Source: JBCDBD01 sp039184335
GTDB lineage: Bacteria > Bacteroidota > Bacteroidia > Flavobacteriales > Flavobacteriaceae
Direction: 5' to 3'
DNA: 15,222 bases
Assembly: GCA_039184335.1 (NCBI GenBank)
Contig: JBCDBD010000060.1
Span: 1 to 15,222, forward strand
In this document: positions 1-6,945 of the stretch, one piece after another
Layout of the letters: each line of letters begins with the position of its first letter
Position numbering within the stretch: position 1 is the stretch's first letter
Notes under the pieces: model-generated
Told to the model about the DNA's origin: nothing
What the model saw: the letters and a program-made list of their open reading frames with translations, nothing else
Database searches by the model: none
Position numbers and translations under genes: made by a program

Positions 1-75
1 AATAGGCCACAATCTCTTTTTCTATCATATCTTTATCAAGTACAAAGTACATAAAGGGTTGTTTGGGTTTGACTT

Positions 76-1116
76 ATGTTTCGCAACACAAATCTCTGCA
101 ACCCTAACTTTCGATCCAAAAAAAGTTTAAATCACCTCATCATTTGTTGCTGGCTAAATACAAGTTGCCAAACAAAATGGAGAGGAAAAAAAATTCTTCT
201 CCCTGAAATTAGTAAGGAAATCATCCAAATGGGAAAAAAGGACCAAAAGTATAGAATGAAATGGAGGGAATTAAATACTAAGGGCGAGAAGGGCACTGAA
301 AAGTATAATAAGGTTACCAGAAAACTAATTGAAATCGATAGGAGTAACACAGCGCGAATGGAAGAGATAATAGATGAACATGGCTGGCCGACGTATGCAA
401 AAGTGGGGGAGGAAGCCAGCAATGCTGCTTGGTTGATTGTGCAGCATGCCGATAGAAATCCGTTTTTTCAAGAAAAAAGCCTTCTCCTTTTAGGTGAGGA
501 AGTGGATAGGGGACAAATAAACCCGAGTAACTATGCTTATTTGTACGATAGGGTACAAATAGCCCGTGGAGAAAAGCAACGTTATGGAACTCAGAGCACC
601 ACCAATCATAATGTGAATTCCAAAACGGCAGGTTTTCAGCCCATAGAAGATGAGTCCAACGTTCAAAAACGAAGAGAGGCAATGAACATTCAGCAACACA
701 TAGAACATTACGCACTATCCCTAAACTTTCATTATACCATCCCTTCAGAAGCGGAGGCATTGGAAATTGAAAAAAAGTTGAAGGCGTTTTATGAATGGAA
801 TGTCAAAAAAGCGAAAGAAACTATGAATAACAACAACTATAAAGCGGCCGTGAACTTCTATAGAAATGCCCTATCTTGCTATGGCCACATTAGCTCAGAA
901 GATTTTGTAGAGGCGGCAAGAGCCATGTCTTTATCAAAAGATAAAGAGGTAGGTTTGGCAACATTTTATTTACTTAATGCCGCTTTCAAAGGATACGACG
1001 ATATAACCAAAATAGATTCCAATCCTGATTTTAAATTTTTGAAAGAAGAAAACTTGGATTTTTGGAAAAATGACCTAATGCGAACCATTAAAAAACATGG
1101 CGGAAACGGTAATTAA
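76..1116 (+). CDS. DUF6624 domain protein with C-terminal TPR-like helices
   Basis: The protein is of unknown function. Residues about 45-185 show the DUF6624 pattern as I know it: a DQKYR segment, then HGWPT, then VGEEASNAAWLIVQHAD, and later YLYDRV and YGTQ. The region after residue about 240 is helical and TPR-like (NNYKAAVNFYRNAL, then an AARAMSL helix and a final FKFLKEE/W segment), a tail common in Bacteroidota proteins. The start is uncertain: ATG at 76 gives 346 residues with a Cys-rich, vaguely hydrophobic N-terminus (IICCWLNTSC) that is not a clean signal peptide, while ATG at 229 would cut into the conserved DQKYR segment's lead-in helix. I kept 76. It is followed 154 bp downstream by the IS200-type element, whose end hairpin probably terminates its transcript. 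The family call is from memory of the motif; the function is unknown. Confidence 0.8.
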   Translation: MFRNTNLCNPNFRSKKSLNHLIICCWLNTSCQTKWRGKKILLPEISKEIIQMGKKDQKYRMKWRELNTKGEKGTEKYNKVTRKLIEIDRSNTARMEEIIDEHGWPTYAKVGEEASNAAWLIVQHADRNPFFQEKSLLLLGEEVDRGQINPSNYAYLYDRVQIARGEKQRYGTQSTTNHNVNSKTAGFQPIEDESNVQKRREAMNIQQHIEHYALSLNFHYTIPSEAEALEIEKKLKAFYEWNVKKAKETMNNNNYKAAVNFYRNALSCYGHISSEDFVEAARAMSLSKDKEVGLATFYLLNAAFKGYDDITKIDSNPDFKFLKEENLDFWKNDLMRTIKKHGGNGN

Positions 1117-1269
1117 TTTTAACATGGAGCGCCTTGTACAATATTGGCTGAGGCCTTATAAATCTCTTTCCGATATTCTTTTGGTGGTTATAAACCAATG
1201 TTTCAATGAAGCTTAATGGTCTAAGACGAAAATTCATGTCTTCTTATGGCATATCATTAAAGTAAAGAT

Positions 1270-1294
1270 CCATCACCAAAGGTGGTGGCTTTTT
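1270..1294 (+). terminator. IS end hairpin acting as a likely terminator for the DUF6624 gene
   Basis: An 8-bp stem (one T-G wobble) with an AAA loop, CCATCACC/GGTGGTGG, is followed on the plus strand by CTTTTT. This is a good intrinsic-terminator shape for rightward transcripts leaving the DUF6624 gene, and it also forms the distal end palindrome of the IS200-type element. Confidence 0.6.
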
Positions 1295-1295
1295 A

Positions 1296-1316
1296 ACAAA
1301 CTCTAAAAGAGTTTGT
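1296..1316. repeat. 9-bp perfect hairpin over the transposase stop codon
   Basis: ACAAACTCT, AAA loop, AGAGTTTGT is a perfect 9-bp stem that includes the tnpA stop codon (1303-1305). On the minus strand it is followed by TAAAAAG rather than a T run, so it is not a classic terminator. It could stabilise the transposase mRNA or be part of the recombination end next to the terminal hairpin. Confidence 0.55.
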
Positions 1317-1746
1317 AGTTCTTGTTGTCATCTTCTGAACGTTTCCCTTCTTTTTCTTGGTGCTCCACATAACGCTTGACCATCTCTTCATCCAGTCCGA
1401 CGGTAGACACAAAGTACCCTCGGGCCCAAAAGTGATTCCCCCAAAAGGGCTTCTCCCTTAAGTAGCGTTTCTTCTCAAATATATGGATTGCCGTCTTTCC
1501 CTTCAATACGCCCATGAACTTTGACACTGACAGCTTGGGAGGAATTGAAACCAACATGTGCACATGGTCTACCTGAACGTTCATCTCCGCTATCTCGACA
1601 GAGTGCCATTCGCACAATTGACGTATCTTCCTCTCGATTATCTCAGCAATCTTACCCTCCAAAACACGATATCGATACTTCGGGGTCCAGACTATGTGGT
1701 AGGTACAATGATAGATACATTGTATAAGCTTCCTGTATTTTGGCAT
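1303..1746 (-). CDS. tnpA: IS200/IS605-family Y1 (HUH) transposase TnpA
   Basis: 147 residues, the usual IS200 TnpA length. The N-terminus (YHIVWTPKYR) and the centre (DHVHMLV, the metal-binding HVH at residues 61-63, then LKGKTA) are diagnostic. The FWARGYFVSTVG segment follows, and the catalytic tyrosine is Y126 in RYVEHQ. These enzymes act as dimers, nick single-stranded DNA at hairpin ends through a 5'-phosphotyrosine link, and move the element as a single-stranded circle. The start at 1746 (MPKYRK) is preferred because homologues begin near there; an in-frame ATG five codons upstream is possible. All catalytic residues are present, so the gene is likely functional. No TnpB or guide-RNA-like region accompanies it. 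Confidence 0.95.
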   Translation of the reverse strand: MPKYRKLIQCIYHCTYHIVWTPKYRYRVLEGKIAEIIERKIRQLCEWHSVEIAEMNVQVDHVHMLVSIPPKLSVSKFMGVLKGKTAIHIFEKKRYLREKPFWGNHFWARGYFVSTVGLDEEMVKRYVEHQEKEGKRSEDDNKNYKLF

Positions 1747-1788
1747 AAAACCAAAATACAAAATTCGGCAAAGCCAAAAAGAACATTA

Positions 1789-1807
1789 CCACCGTCAAAG
1801 ACGGTGG
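1789..1807. repeat. IS end hairpin upstream of tnpA
   Basis: A perfect 8-bp stem with an AAA loop, CCACCGTC/GACGGTGG, lies 43 bp upstream of the tnpA start on the minus strand. On the plus strand it is followed by GTTTTAC, matching the CTTTTTAAC that follows the other end hairpin. The two ends therefore share the skeleton CCAnC-AAAG-GGTGG-TTTT. In IS200-type elements such palindromes are the TnpA recognition sites. Confidence 0.75.
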
Positions 1808-1831
1808 GTTTTACAGGATAAAATAAAACTA

Positions 1832-1872
1832 GACCCTAAAAAACAAAAAAAGCAGTCAAAATTCAATTTGAC
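1832..1872 (-). terminator. possible weak terminator after the metalloprotease gene
   Basis: On the minus strand a 6-bp stem, GTCAAA/TTTGAC (1855-1860 with 1867-1872), overlaps the end of the gene and is followed within a few bases by T7, G, T6 (1839-1852 read on the minus strand). The stem is short and A/T-rich, so the long T tract is the main evidence. Confidence 0.35.
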
Positions 1873-2644
1873 CAATCACAATATCCTCTTCCAATGTGCC
1901 GGCCGGATTGTTATAGATGGTGTGCAGTACGTTCCAAAAGTTGCTGTCCACAGCTGGTCCAATACCAAAGCCCTCGAAATGGGCACCCATGCCCAGTGCA
2001 TGGCCAAACTCATGAACCACAAGATCCAAATCAATCTCGTTGTCACATGATGGGGCATCTATATGAACATAGAGAACGGTATCAATGGTTCCTGTGGCAT
2101 CGTACCACCCATCTTCTATGATAACTTGTATTTCCCCTTCTTCATTGGTATCGGTAAATAACCCATAATTTGGGTAAGAGGTAGTGCCAATACCCGCAGA
2201 AACATGACCACACGCATTCGGGTCATTGGTGCTTCCAAAAGGCCCAAGGGCAGTACCTTGGCTGACAATGAGACCCTTAACAATTTCCGCATCGGGCGTA
2301 TTGGCAATACTGGTCCTGTCAAAAAGCGACTTGCCTACCTGTTGTTCAATTACGTCCAATGCTTGGTTTGCCAATTGGTAACCGTTGGTCTTTACGGGAA
2401 TCAGCCCATTGCTCTCGACATTCCAAGACTTGAGCTTCATAAACATGTCGGTATTTTCTACCTGTAAACCATCAATATCGTACCATGGAAAGTTGTTATC
2501 GTCTAAGTTCGTTGCCTTTAGGTTTGTCAAGATACCGACTTCACCAACCACATCGGTAGCAGACCCTTCACTGCCATCATCATCCCCGCAGTTAAACAAT
2601 AGAAAGGCAATACCTAACAAAAACAGGTAAGTCATCTTTTTCAT
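1856..2644 (-). CDS. putative surface lipoprotein zinc metalloprotease (HExxHxxGxxxH)
   Basis: 262 residues. The start at 2644 gives a clear lipoprotein signal: MKKM, a hydrophobic stretch, then Cys19. A longer ATG start at 2707 would bury this signal and was rejected. The mature chain begins C-G-D-D-D-G; an acidic run just after the cysteine resembles the lipoprotein export signal described in Bacteroidota that sends lipoproteins to the cell surface. The C-terminal part carries HEFGHALGMGAHF: H211, E212 and H215 fit a zincin active site. The next histidine, H222, follows a Gly as in metzincins but one residue later than HExxHxxGxxH. HFEGFG and NVLHTIYNNPAG follow; no obvious Met-turn methionine is seen. 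Protease activity is inferred from the motif only; substrate unknown. It is a single-gene unit with its own promoter-like sequence. Confidence 0.8.
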   Translation of the reverse strand: MKKMTYLFLLGIAFLLFNCGDDDGSEGSATDVVGEVGILTNLKATNLDDNNFPWYDIDGLQVENTDMFMKLKSWNVESNGLIPVKTNGYQLANQALDVIEQQVGKSLFDRTSIANTPDAEIVKGLIVSQGTALGPFGSTNDPNACGHVSAGIGTTSYPNYGLFTDTNEEGEIQVIIEDGWYDATGTIDTVLYVHIDAPSCDNEIDLDLVVHEFGHALGMGAHFEGFGIGPAVDSNFWNVLHTIYNNPAGTLEEDIVIGQIEF

Positions 2645-2714
2645 GCGCTTAAATTTTAGATTTTTTCGTAAATAAGTGAAATAGCAAGTTATCGATTTCA
2701 AGTTCATCTTATCG

Positions 2715-2745
2715 TAAATTTATACTTTTTGACAACGCTAACCAA
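2715..2745 (-). promoter_or_regulatory. candidate Bacteroidota-type promoter of the metalloprotease gene
   Basis: On the minus strand TTG (2743-2745) is followed after 20 bases by TAAATTTA (2715-2722), close to the TAnnTTTG -7 and TTG -33 pattern of Bacteroidota primary sigma factors; the last base deviates. It would give a leader of roughly 60 nt before the ATG at 2644. Confidence 0.35.
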
Positions 2746-2952
2746 CCATACATCTCAATAGAAATCACAAATTGTCATTTTTTTTATGAAGTCGTCCAAA
2801 ACCAATGACAACAAGACTTACCAAGAAAAACCAGTTTTATTGATTTTGAGTGCCTTGGTCTGAATTCAGAAAACAAAAAAGAAATTGAGGTAGAAGAAAT
2901 AGTGTCCCCAAAGTGCAGCTTCCCTAAGAGCGCACTATTCCATAAAAAGTCG

Positions 2953-3788
2953 TTAGTTTTTTGAATTTATCAGCCCCATCCAAACTGCTTTGTCTTCGAA
3001 AGAGATAGTGTATTCAGATTGTCGGATAAAATCAAAGCTAAGTGCCCCATCATAAATTATATTGTCAATGATTGTCGGGGTCGAGATTTGTTCCCCATTC
3101 AACATAAATTCAAGCTTTTCCTTTTCCCGCAGTTCGGGTTTCACTTTTGGCATACCCCTTTCCAATGCTGTACTTTCTGAGATTTTGGCCGCTGCAATAT
3201 TACCCGTATCAAATAAGAACCACCATATCTTATCGTTTCTTGAAATTCCAATAAAAATATTCAATTCAGAGCCATTGGACCCATTCGCAAAACGACTCTC
3301 CACAAGGTGCTTTCCCTTTATTGTCTTGTCGAAACTTTCTTGGGGTTCCAGAACAAGCCTGTTTTCATTCAAGTTCAATGTTATCTTTCTTTTTTCGAAG
3401 GTTTTCAGTGAAATCACACCGTCTATTTGTTTGAATCCTTTTGGAAGTAAGCCCATAATGTCAAAAACGCCTACCTCTGTTCTTGAAAAAAAGAAATTCC
3501 TCCTATTCTAATACCTACACTTTCACACAGTTCTGTTTCTACTTTTTCACCACTCATTCTAAATCCAACACTCTTTCCATAACTAGATCGATTGATTTCT
3601 TCAATTACCTTTGGTGATATCATTGTGAGCCCTCCTCCTGTATCGAACAAAAGATTATACGTGTTGTTTTCAATTTCAACCTTTAATGACTTAAGGGTGC
3701 GAAAACAGTTGTCCAACACTATTGTAGTCTGTGCCATCGTAGCTGAGCAGCATAACATGGTGGCCAAAATGGCAATTTGTCGTTTCAT
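2953..3788 (-). pseudogene. secreted retropepsin-like aspartic protease, two DTG domains, split by a frameshift
   Basis: Two overlapping-family reading frames form one protein. The first (3471-3788, 105 residues) has a signal peptide (MKRQIAILAT... ending SATMAQ) and the first catalytic motif LLFDTGGG (D49), then stops. The second (open down to 2953) continues the domain with IDGVISLKTFEKR and holds a second motif FLFDTGN, ending with YDGALSFDF. Both domains follow the Asp_protease_2 style: DTG near the start and a DG.l..dF segment near the end. Adding one T to the T7 tract at 3486-3492 joins the frames into one 278-residue protein through GGISFFSRTEVGVF. So the gene carries a 1-nt loss, a sequencing error, or a recoding site; the T7 is in phase as U_UUU_UUU. 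If the frames are joined, the product is probably a periplasmic or secreted protease. Confidence 0.8.
3486..3492 (-). other. T7 tract, in-phase -1 slippery heptamer
   Basis: The minus-strand reading is TCT TTT TTT CAA in the upstream frame, so the heptamer is T_TTT_TTT. A -1 slip makes the next codon TCA and enters exactly the frame that encodes the rest of the protease. The upstream-frame stop (TAG, 3471-3473) comes four codons later. I saw no strong downstream stem-loop. Confidence 0.5.
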
Positions 3789-4012
3789 TGGTTCTGTTGT
3801 TTAACTTAGGGACGATTTGAAACAATGGGCGTTGCACCCAAAAAAAACTCCACATCAATTTTTGGTGTAGCCATAGCGATTTCCATTTTTTAAAATGCTA
3901 CAATCTTGATCCAATTCTGGATGGTAGCCATTGCCCATAGACGTCTCTTTTTTGTGCTTTTCCCCAAACTATTTTGATCTGAAAAATCCTTTTGTATCTG
4001 AATCAATAAACA

Positions 4013-5377
4013 TCAATCAACCAAAGAAAGATCGATTCCCTGTTTCACTCCGAACTTTATTTGTTTGATACACTCAATGGCTTCCAATGGGTTTCTTTCC
4101 AAAACCAAAAAACTACATTCGTAGCCTTCTGCCAATCTACCAATTTTACGATCTGGAAAAATAGCTTGGGGCGTGGCGACGGTAAGTAAATTCAATAGCG
4201 TCTTCGGGTCAAAGATATCAAGGTCGATCAACAATGCCATCTCACCCTTCATGGTCTGGTTAAATGCATCAGCACCAAAGATCAATTGACCACCACTGTT
4301 GTGGTAACGCACCAAAAAGTCTTTTACAAATTCTCTTTTGGCAACGGAGTCCCTTGATTTCTGGTTTAATGCCTGGCCAAGTGTTGGGATTACCCCAACG
4401 CCATGTCGTACCGCTTTTTCGATCAATTCATCACTGATATAGTATTTCGACCTTTCATCTGGTGACCCATTCCAGTTGTAACCGGGCATATGGGCAAAAT
4501 AATCAACCCCTATACGCAATCCATTTTCAAAATCATAAGCGCTCTCAATATGGGCGTAAACCTTGAGCTGTTCGTCTTTAAGGCGTTTTACAACAGCTTC
4601 TGCAACCGCTATCGACAAACCGTTATCAGCCATGGTTGTATTATTGAAATTGTCTTCATGATCTTCACTGTTGATAAGAAATATCTTTGCAATATCTGGT
4701 TTGTTCTCAAAGTAGATCTCTAGGTTTTCCTCCACCTCCAATAAGTTGTCGATAAAAATATAGGAGTTGTTCAAATCAATCCGGCTGGTTCTGATTGCAT
4801 CGAGGTTCTCGTCCCATTTTTTATAATCCAAACCCATGGCAAATGGCTCGTAAGCCATAAACGGATGACCAAGGGTAGAGGTCAAGCCCTGATGCGCAAA
4901 TGTGACGTCTGGAGTAACCTTTGATTCGAAGAAAGGCCGAACCTTTTTTGTCCCTTTAAGTTTACTGGTCAGGTTCTGAACATAGAATGTACCTTCATCA
5001 AGATAAGCTTTCGGAAGAAATCTTAACTGCCATTCCCTATCCAGGTTATGGGTATGGGCATCCCCAAAAGGTGGAATCAAAAAATGTCCCTGTAAATTGT
5101 ACGTGGTATCAACTTCTTTTGGTCGAACGAAACTGATTTTCCCATTGACAGCATATAGATTTTTCTTAAAAAAGCCATCGCCATTGAATACCATGGCATT
5201 TTCAAAGGCAATTACCTTTTGGTCGCCCGAGTGCTGACCGTACAAGTTGCACATACACAGCAAACAAAAGAGGGGTAATACTAGCTCTTTTGTTAGACCA
5301 AGAATCCAATATTTAGGTGTTCGGTCATTTCTTAACGTCAGCAAATCAAGATTTGGTTTTATCATAACAACAATCAT
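4013..5377 (-). CDS. secreted amidohydrolase-superfamily protein
   Basis: 454 residues from ATG at 5377; an ATG at 5365 (residue 5) is equally possible. A long N-terminal lead is followed by a hydrophobic segment (LVLPLFCLLC) ending in LYGQ, a likely signal peptide, placing it in the periplasm or outside. The metal-binding residues of the amidohydrolase superfamily are visible: HTH (H108, H110) in FGDAHTHN, K231 in a KIFLI strand as the candidate bridging lysine, H276 in YAHIES, H296 in YFAHMPG, and D370 in FGADAF. The tail RLAEGYECSFLVLERNPLE is the usual small beta domain returning at the end. The closest style is imidazolonepropionase/prolidase-like hydrolases, but the substrate cannot be told. 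It stands alone, 224 bp from the broken protease in the same direction. Confidence 0.88.
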   Translation of the reverse strand: MIVVMIKPNLDLLTLRNDRTPKYWILGLTKELVLPLFCLLCMCNLYGQHSGDQKVIAFENAMVFNGDGFFKKNLYAVNGKISFVRPKEVDTTYNLQGHFLIPPFGDAHTHNLDREWQLRFLPKAYLDEGTFYVQNLTSKLKGTKKVRPFFESKVTPDVTFAHQGLTSTLGHPFMAYEPFAMGLDYKKWDENLDAIRTSRIDLNNSYIFIDNLLEVEENLEIYFENKPDIAKIFLINSEDHEDNFNNTTMADNGLSIAVAEAVVKRLKDEQLKVYAHIESAYDFENGLRIGVDYFAHMPGYNWNGSPDERSKYYISDELIEKAVRHGVGVIPTLGQALNQKSRDSVAKREFVKDFLVRYHNSGGQLIFGADAFNQTMKGEMALLIDLDIFDPKTLLNLLTVATPQAIFPDRKIGRLAEGYECSFLVLERNPLEAIECIKQIKFGVKQGIDLSLVD

Positions 5378-5451
5378 TTTAAGTGATTTTAACTATCAAT
5401 TCAATAGTGCTTTCCTATGCTTACCGACAATCGTTCAGGGCACTTTTCTTC

Positions 5452-5604
5452 TCACAATTCGAAATCCATCATAAAAGTATGGGGTTCTTTCAGGAACATT
5501 TTATACGATTCAGACGAATGGTCCAATAGGCTGTCGAATGGCCCATACCCATTATCGAACATCCCGACCGCTGTTCCGATTTCCTTTGGTATTGGCACCA
5601 ACAA
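5452..5604 (-). pseudogene. possible C-terminal gene remnant of about 50 codons
   Basis: Between the amidohydrolase and the membrane protein the minus strand holds an open stretch without a good start, reading IPKEIGTAVGMFDNGYGPFD and then LLDHSSESYKMFLKEPH, ending FEL-stop. Its composition looks protein-like, and upstream of it the frame is closed by two adjacent stops (TGA TAG). I do not recognise the family. It could be the tail of a decayed gene or chance; a plus-strand frame over the same DNA is less convincing. Confidence 0.2.
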
Positions 5605-5659
5605 CTATCACAAAACGATTGAAAATCTGGATGCCTTTGGCATTGGGCTTCTCGTACGA

Positions 5660-6214
5660 TCAAGCCCTCTTATTTAAGATGGTAAGTGTAACCATATAAA
5701 TAGCAACAATAAAAAATGGAATCAGAACAAAACGAAAATTGGGCAAAGCATACCAAATGGCCAAAATACCTGATGTCCTAACAATCGCATGAAAAATTCC
5801 TATCCAATGCCCTATAATCCAAGAAAAGGGAAGCCACATTAAACCAGTCAATATACCGACTGATAATGGCAGTGAGTCGGGATAGATCAAATAAAATGGA
5901 ATGGCGATGGCATACACCAAAAGTGCTTGGCCAACTGAAAATAGAAATAGGGAGTCAAAGGTATTTCCCTTTTCTTTCTTTGCCATAAAATTCTCTCCAG
6001 TGAATCTAGATAAAAACATTGCAACATATACAATGCTCCCGGTTCCCATAAAAAGTACGATTTCGGTAATAGTTTGTGGCAATAGTATTCCAGAGGCTCC
6101 GATCAAGGCCCATAGGATCATGCCGGCCAATGGAGTGGCCAAGAACTTTCTTTTAGAAAAATCCAGTCTTTGAGACTCCAGAGTCCATGTAATAGAATTT
6201 GAAATTTCTGTCAT
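5660..6214 (-). CDS. polytopic membrane protein of unknown function (possibly DUF7010)
   Basis: 184 residues from ATG at 6214 (MTEISNSITW). An upstream TTG at 6283 would only add a Leu-Asn repeat translated from a hexanucleotide tract, so the ATG is preferred. Five or six membrane segments are visible: ATPLAGMILWALIGASGILL, EIVLFMGTGSIVYVAMFL, FLFSVGQALLVYAIAIPF, GILTGLMWLPFSWIIG followed by a segment near RTSGILAIWYALP, and a last FVLIPFFIVAIYMVTLTIL. The LMWLPFSWIIGHW...RTSG pattern reminds me of DUF7010 proteins, which are uncharacterised; I hold this loosely. No catalytic motif is seen. It is transcribed alone, toward the amidohydrolase gene. Confidence 0.75.
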   Translation of the reverse strand: MTEISNSITWTLESQRLDFSKRKFLATPLAGMILWALIGASGILLPQTITEIVLFMGTGSIVYVAMFLSRFTGENFMAKKEKGNTFDSLFLFSVGQALLVYAIAIPFYLIYPDSLPLSVGILTGLMWLPFSWIIGHWIGIFHAIVRTSGILAIWYALPNFRFVLIPFFIVAIYMVTLTILNKRA

Positions 6215-6224
6215 TTGGTTTAGA

Positions 6225-6247
6225 TTTAAGTTTAAGTTTAAGTTTAA
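6225..6247. repeat. hexanucleotide repeat (TTTAAG)x3.8 upstream of the membrane protein
   Basis: Three TTTAAG units and one TTTAA run in tandem, ending 11 bases before the ATG at 6214 (minus strand reads CTTAAA repeats). Unit number changes here would alter promoter or leader spacing but not the reading frame. Confidence 0.8.
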
Positions 6248-6945
6248 AATGGATAATTGAGCTGCTATTTCTCTATTCACCAACCGTTAACATTCGGCCC
6301 TGTTTCCCTTTAGATACACTACGGCTTTAATGTTACATGCTTTTCTGGATTTTTTTACCCAAAAGAATTCAACCTAACAATAATTGACCCTTGAGCCAAG
6401 TTATAAATGGCCTTTCTAAAAAATACCACACTAGCGATCTTCTATCATCTCGCTCAGTTTCCCAGACCATTGTATGGCAATCACAGATCAATCATTACCA
6501 TTGCCGTATTGCAAAAAACAAGGCTTTTTCAAGAAAACCACAAGAAGTCACAAGGCATGTGAAACGGCAAAGGATTTCAGGTTGTGATACGTTTGCTTAA
6601 AAAAATATAGCTGTAGGTCATGTTTAAGAATACGGTTAAGATCGATACTTATAAAACACACGATTGTATTTACCAAAAGTCTTAAATCAAGTTCAGGTTA
6701 TATTAACTTAAAAAAATCAAGGGGCTTAAATTAATTCAAGTCAAAAAAGGAGGGGCTTCCATAATTTTAGAACCATATACAAGGTAAAACTTAAAAAATA
6801 TTGTCAATTGTAGGGTATCTTATGAATTGATGCACCAAGTTCAAAAAAAGATGAGATCAACTGCAGCTATCCCAGACCCGAAATATCTTTCCATACACCA
6901 CCACAGTCATTAAATGCAATGTCCTAACTTTAAAAACCCATATTT
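6248..6945. other. gene-poor interval between divergent transcripts
   Basis: About 660-700 bp separate the minus-strand membrane protein from nhaB. A 69-codon open stretch at 6391-6600 with only a TTG start and no recognisable composition is not called. The nhaB-proximal half is very A/T-rich and holds the palindromic motif at 6726-6739. Direct and inverted CACAAG-like words at about 6535-6560 were seen but form no clear structure. No tRNA, riboswitch or transposon end was recognised. Confidence 0.6.
6726..6739 (-). promoter_or_regulatory. candidate operator TTGAATTAATTTAA upstream of nhaB
   Basis: Read on the minus strand this is TTGAATTAATTTAA, identical to the sequence at 13262-13275 and one base from the perfect palindrome at 15202-15215. 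A C-G pair extends the symmetry to 16 bp (CTTnAATTAATTnAAG). It lies about 206 bp before the nhaB start. The role as a binding site is inferred from repetition and symmetry. Confidence 0.45.

Larger units (their letters stand above)
1270..1808 (-). mobile_element. IS200-type insertion element (tnpA only) bounded by related hairpins
   Basis: A single Y1 transposase gene on the minus strand is flanked by two short hairpins of the same design: CCATCACC-AAA-GGTGGTGG at 1270-1288 and CCACCGTC-AAA-GACGGTGG at 1789-1807. IS200/IS605 elements carry imperfect palindromes at both ends instead of terminal inverted repeats, make no target duplication, and the IS200 subgroup lacks tnpB, all as here. The exact ends lie a few bases outside the hairpins and cannot be fixed without an empty-site comparison. 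With the transposase reading leftward, the right hairpin is the gene-proximal left end and the left hairpin is the right end. It sits in the gap between the DUF6624 gene and the metalloprotease gene and interrupts neither. The open transposase suggests recent arrival or current activity. Confidence 0.85.

Noticed and set aside
314..760. Long minus-strand open frame opposite the DUF6624 gene
   Set aside because: It has no recognisable motif and is rich in Trp, Cys and His as expected from antisense reading; the plus-strand frame carries the conserved DUF6624 pattern.
1270..1808. Reading the element's hairpins as a CRISPR-like or REP array
   Set aside because: There are only two related hairpins, exactly flanking a Y1 transposase, which fits IS200-type ends.
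3062..3511. 149-codon plus-strand frame over the aspartic protease
   Set aside because: The minus strand explains this DNA with two catalytic DTG domains; the plus frame is Ser/Phe/Ile-rich antisense and spans the frameshift only because its frame is unrelated.
5417..5677. 86-codon plus-strand frame between the amidohydrolase and the membrane protein
   Set aside because: It overlaps the end of the membrane-protein gene, has no family resemblance and no promoter; the minus-strand remnant looks slightly more protein-like.
6391..6600. 69-codon plus-strand frame in the nhaB upstream gap
   Set aside because: It has only a TTG start, an unusual His/Gln/Arg/Ser composition and no motif; a neighbouring frame with YCKK-like residues was considered as a zinc-ribbon transposase scrap but lacks paired cysteines.
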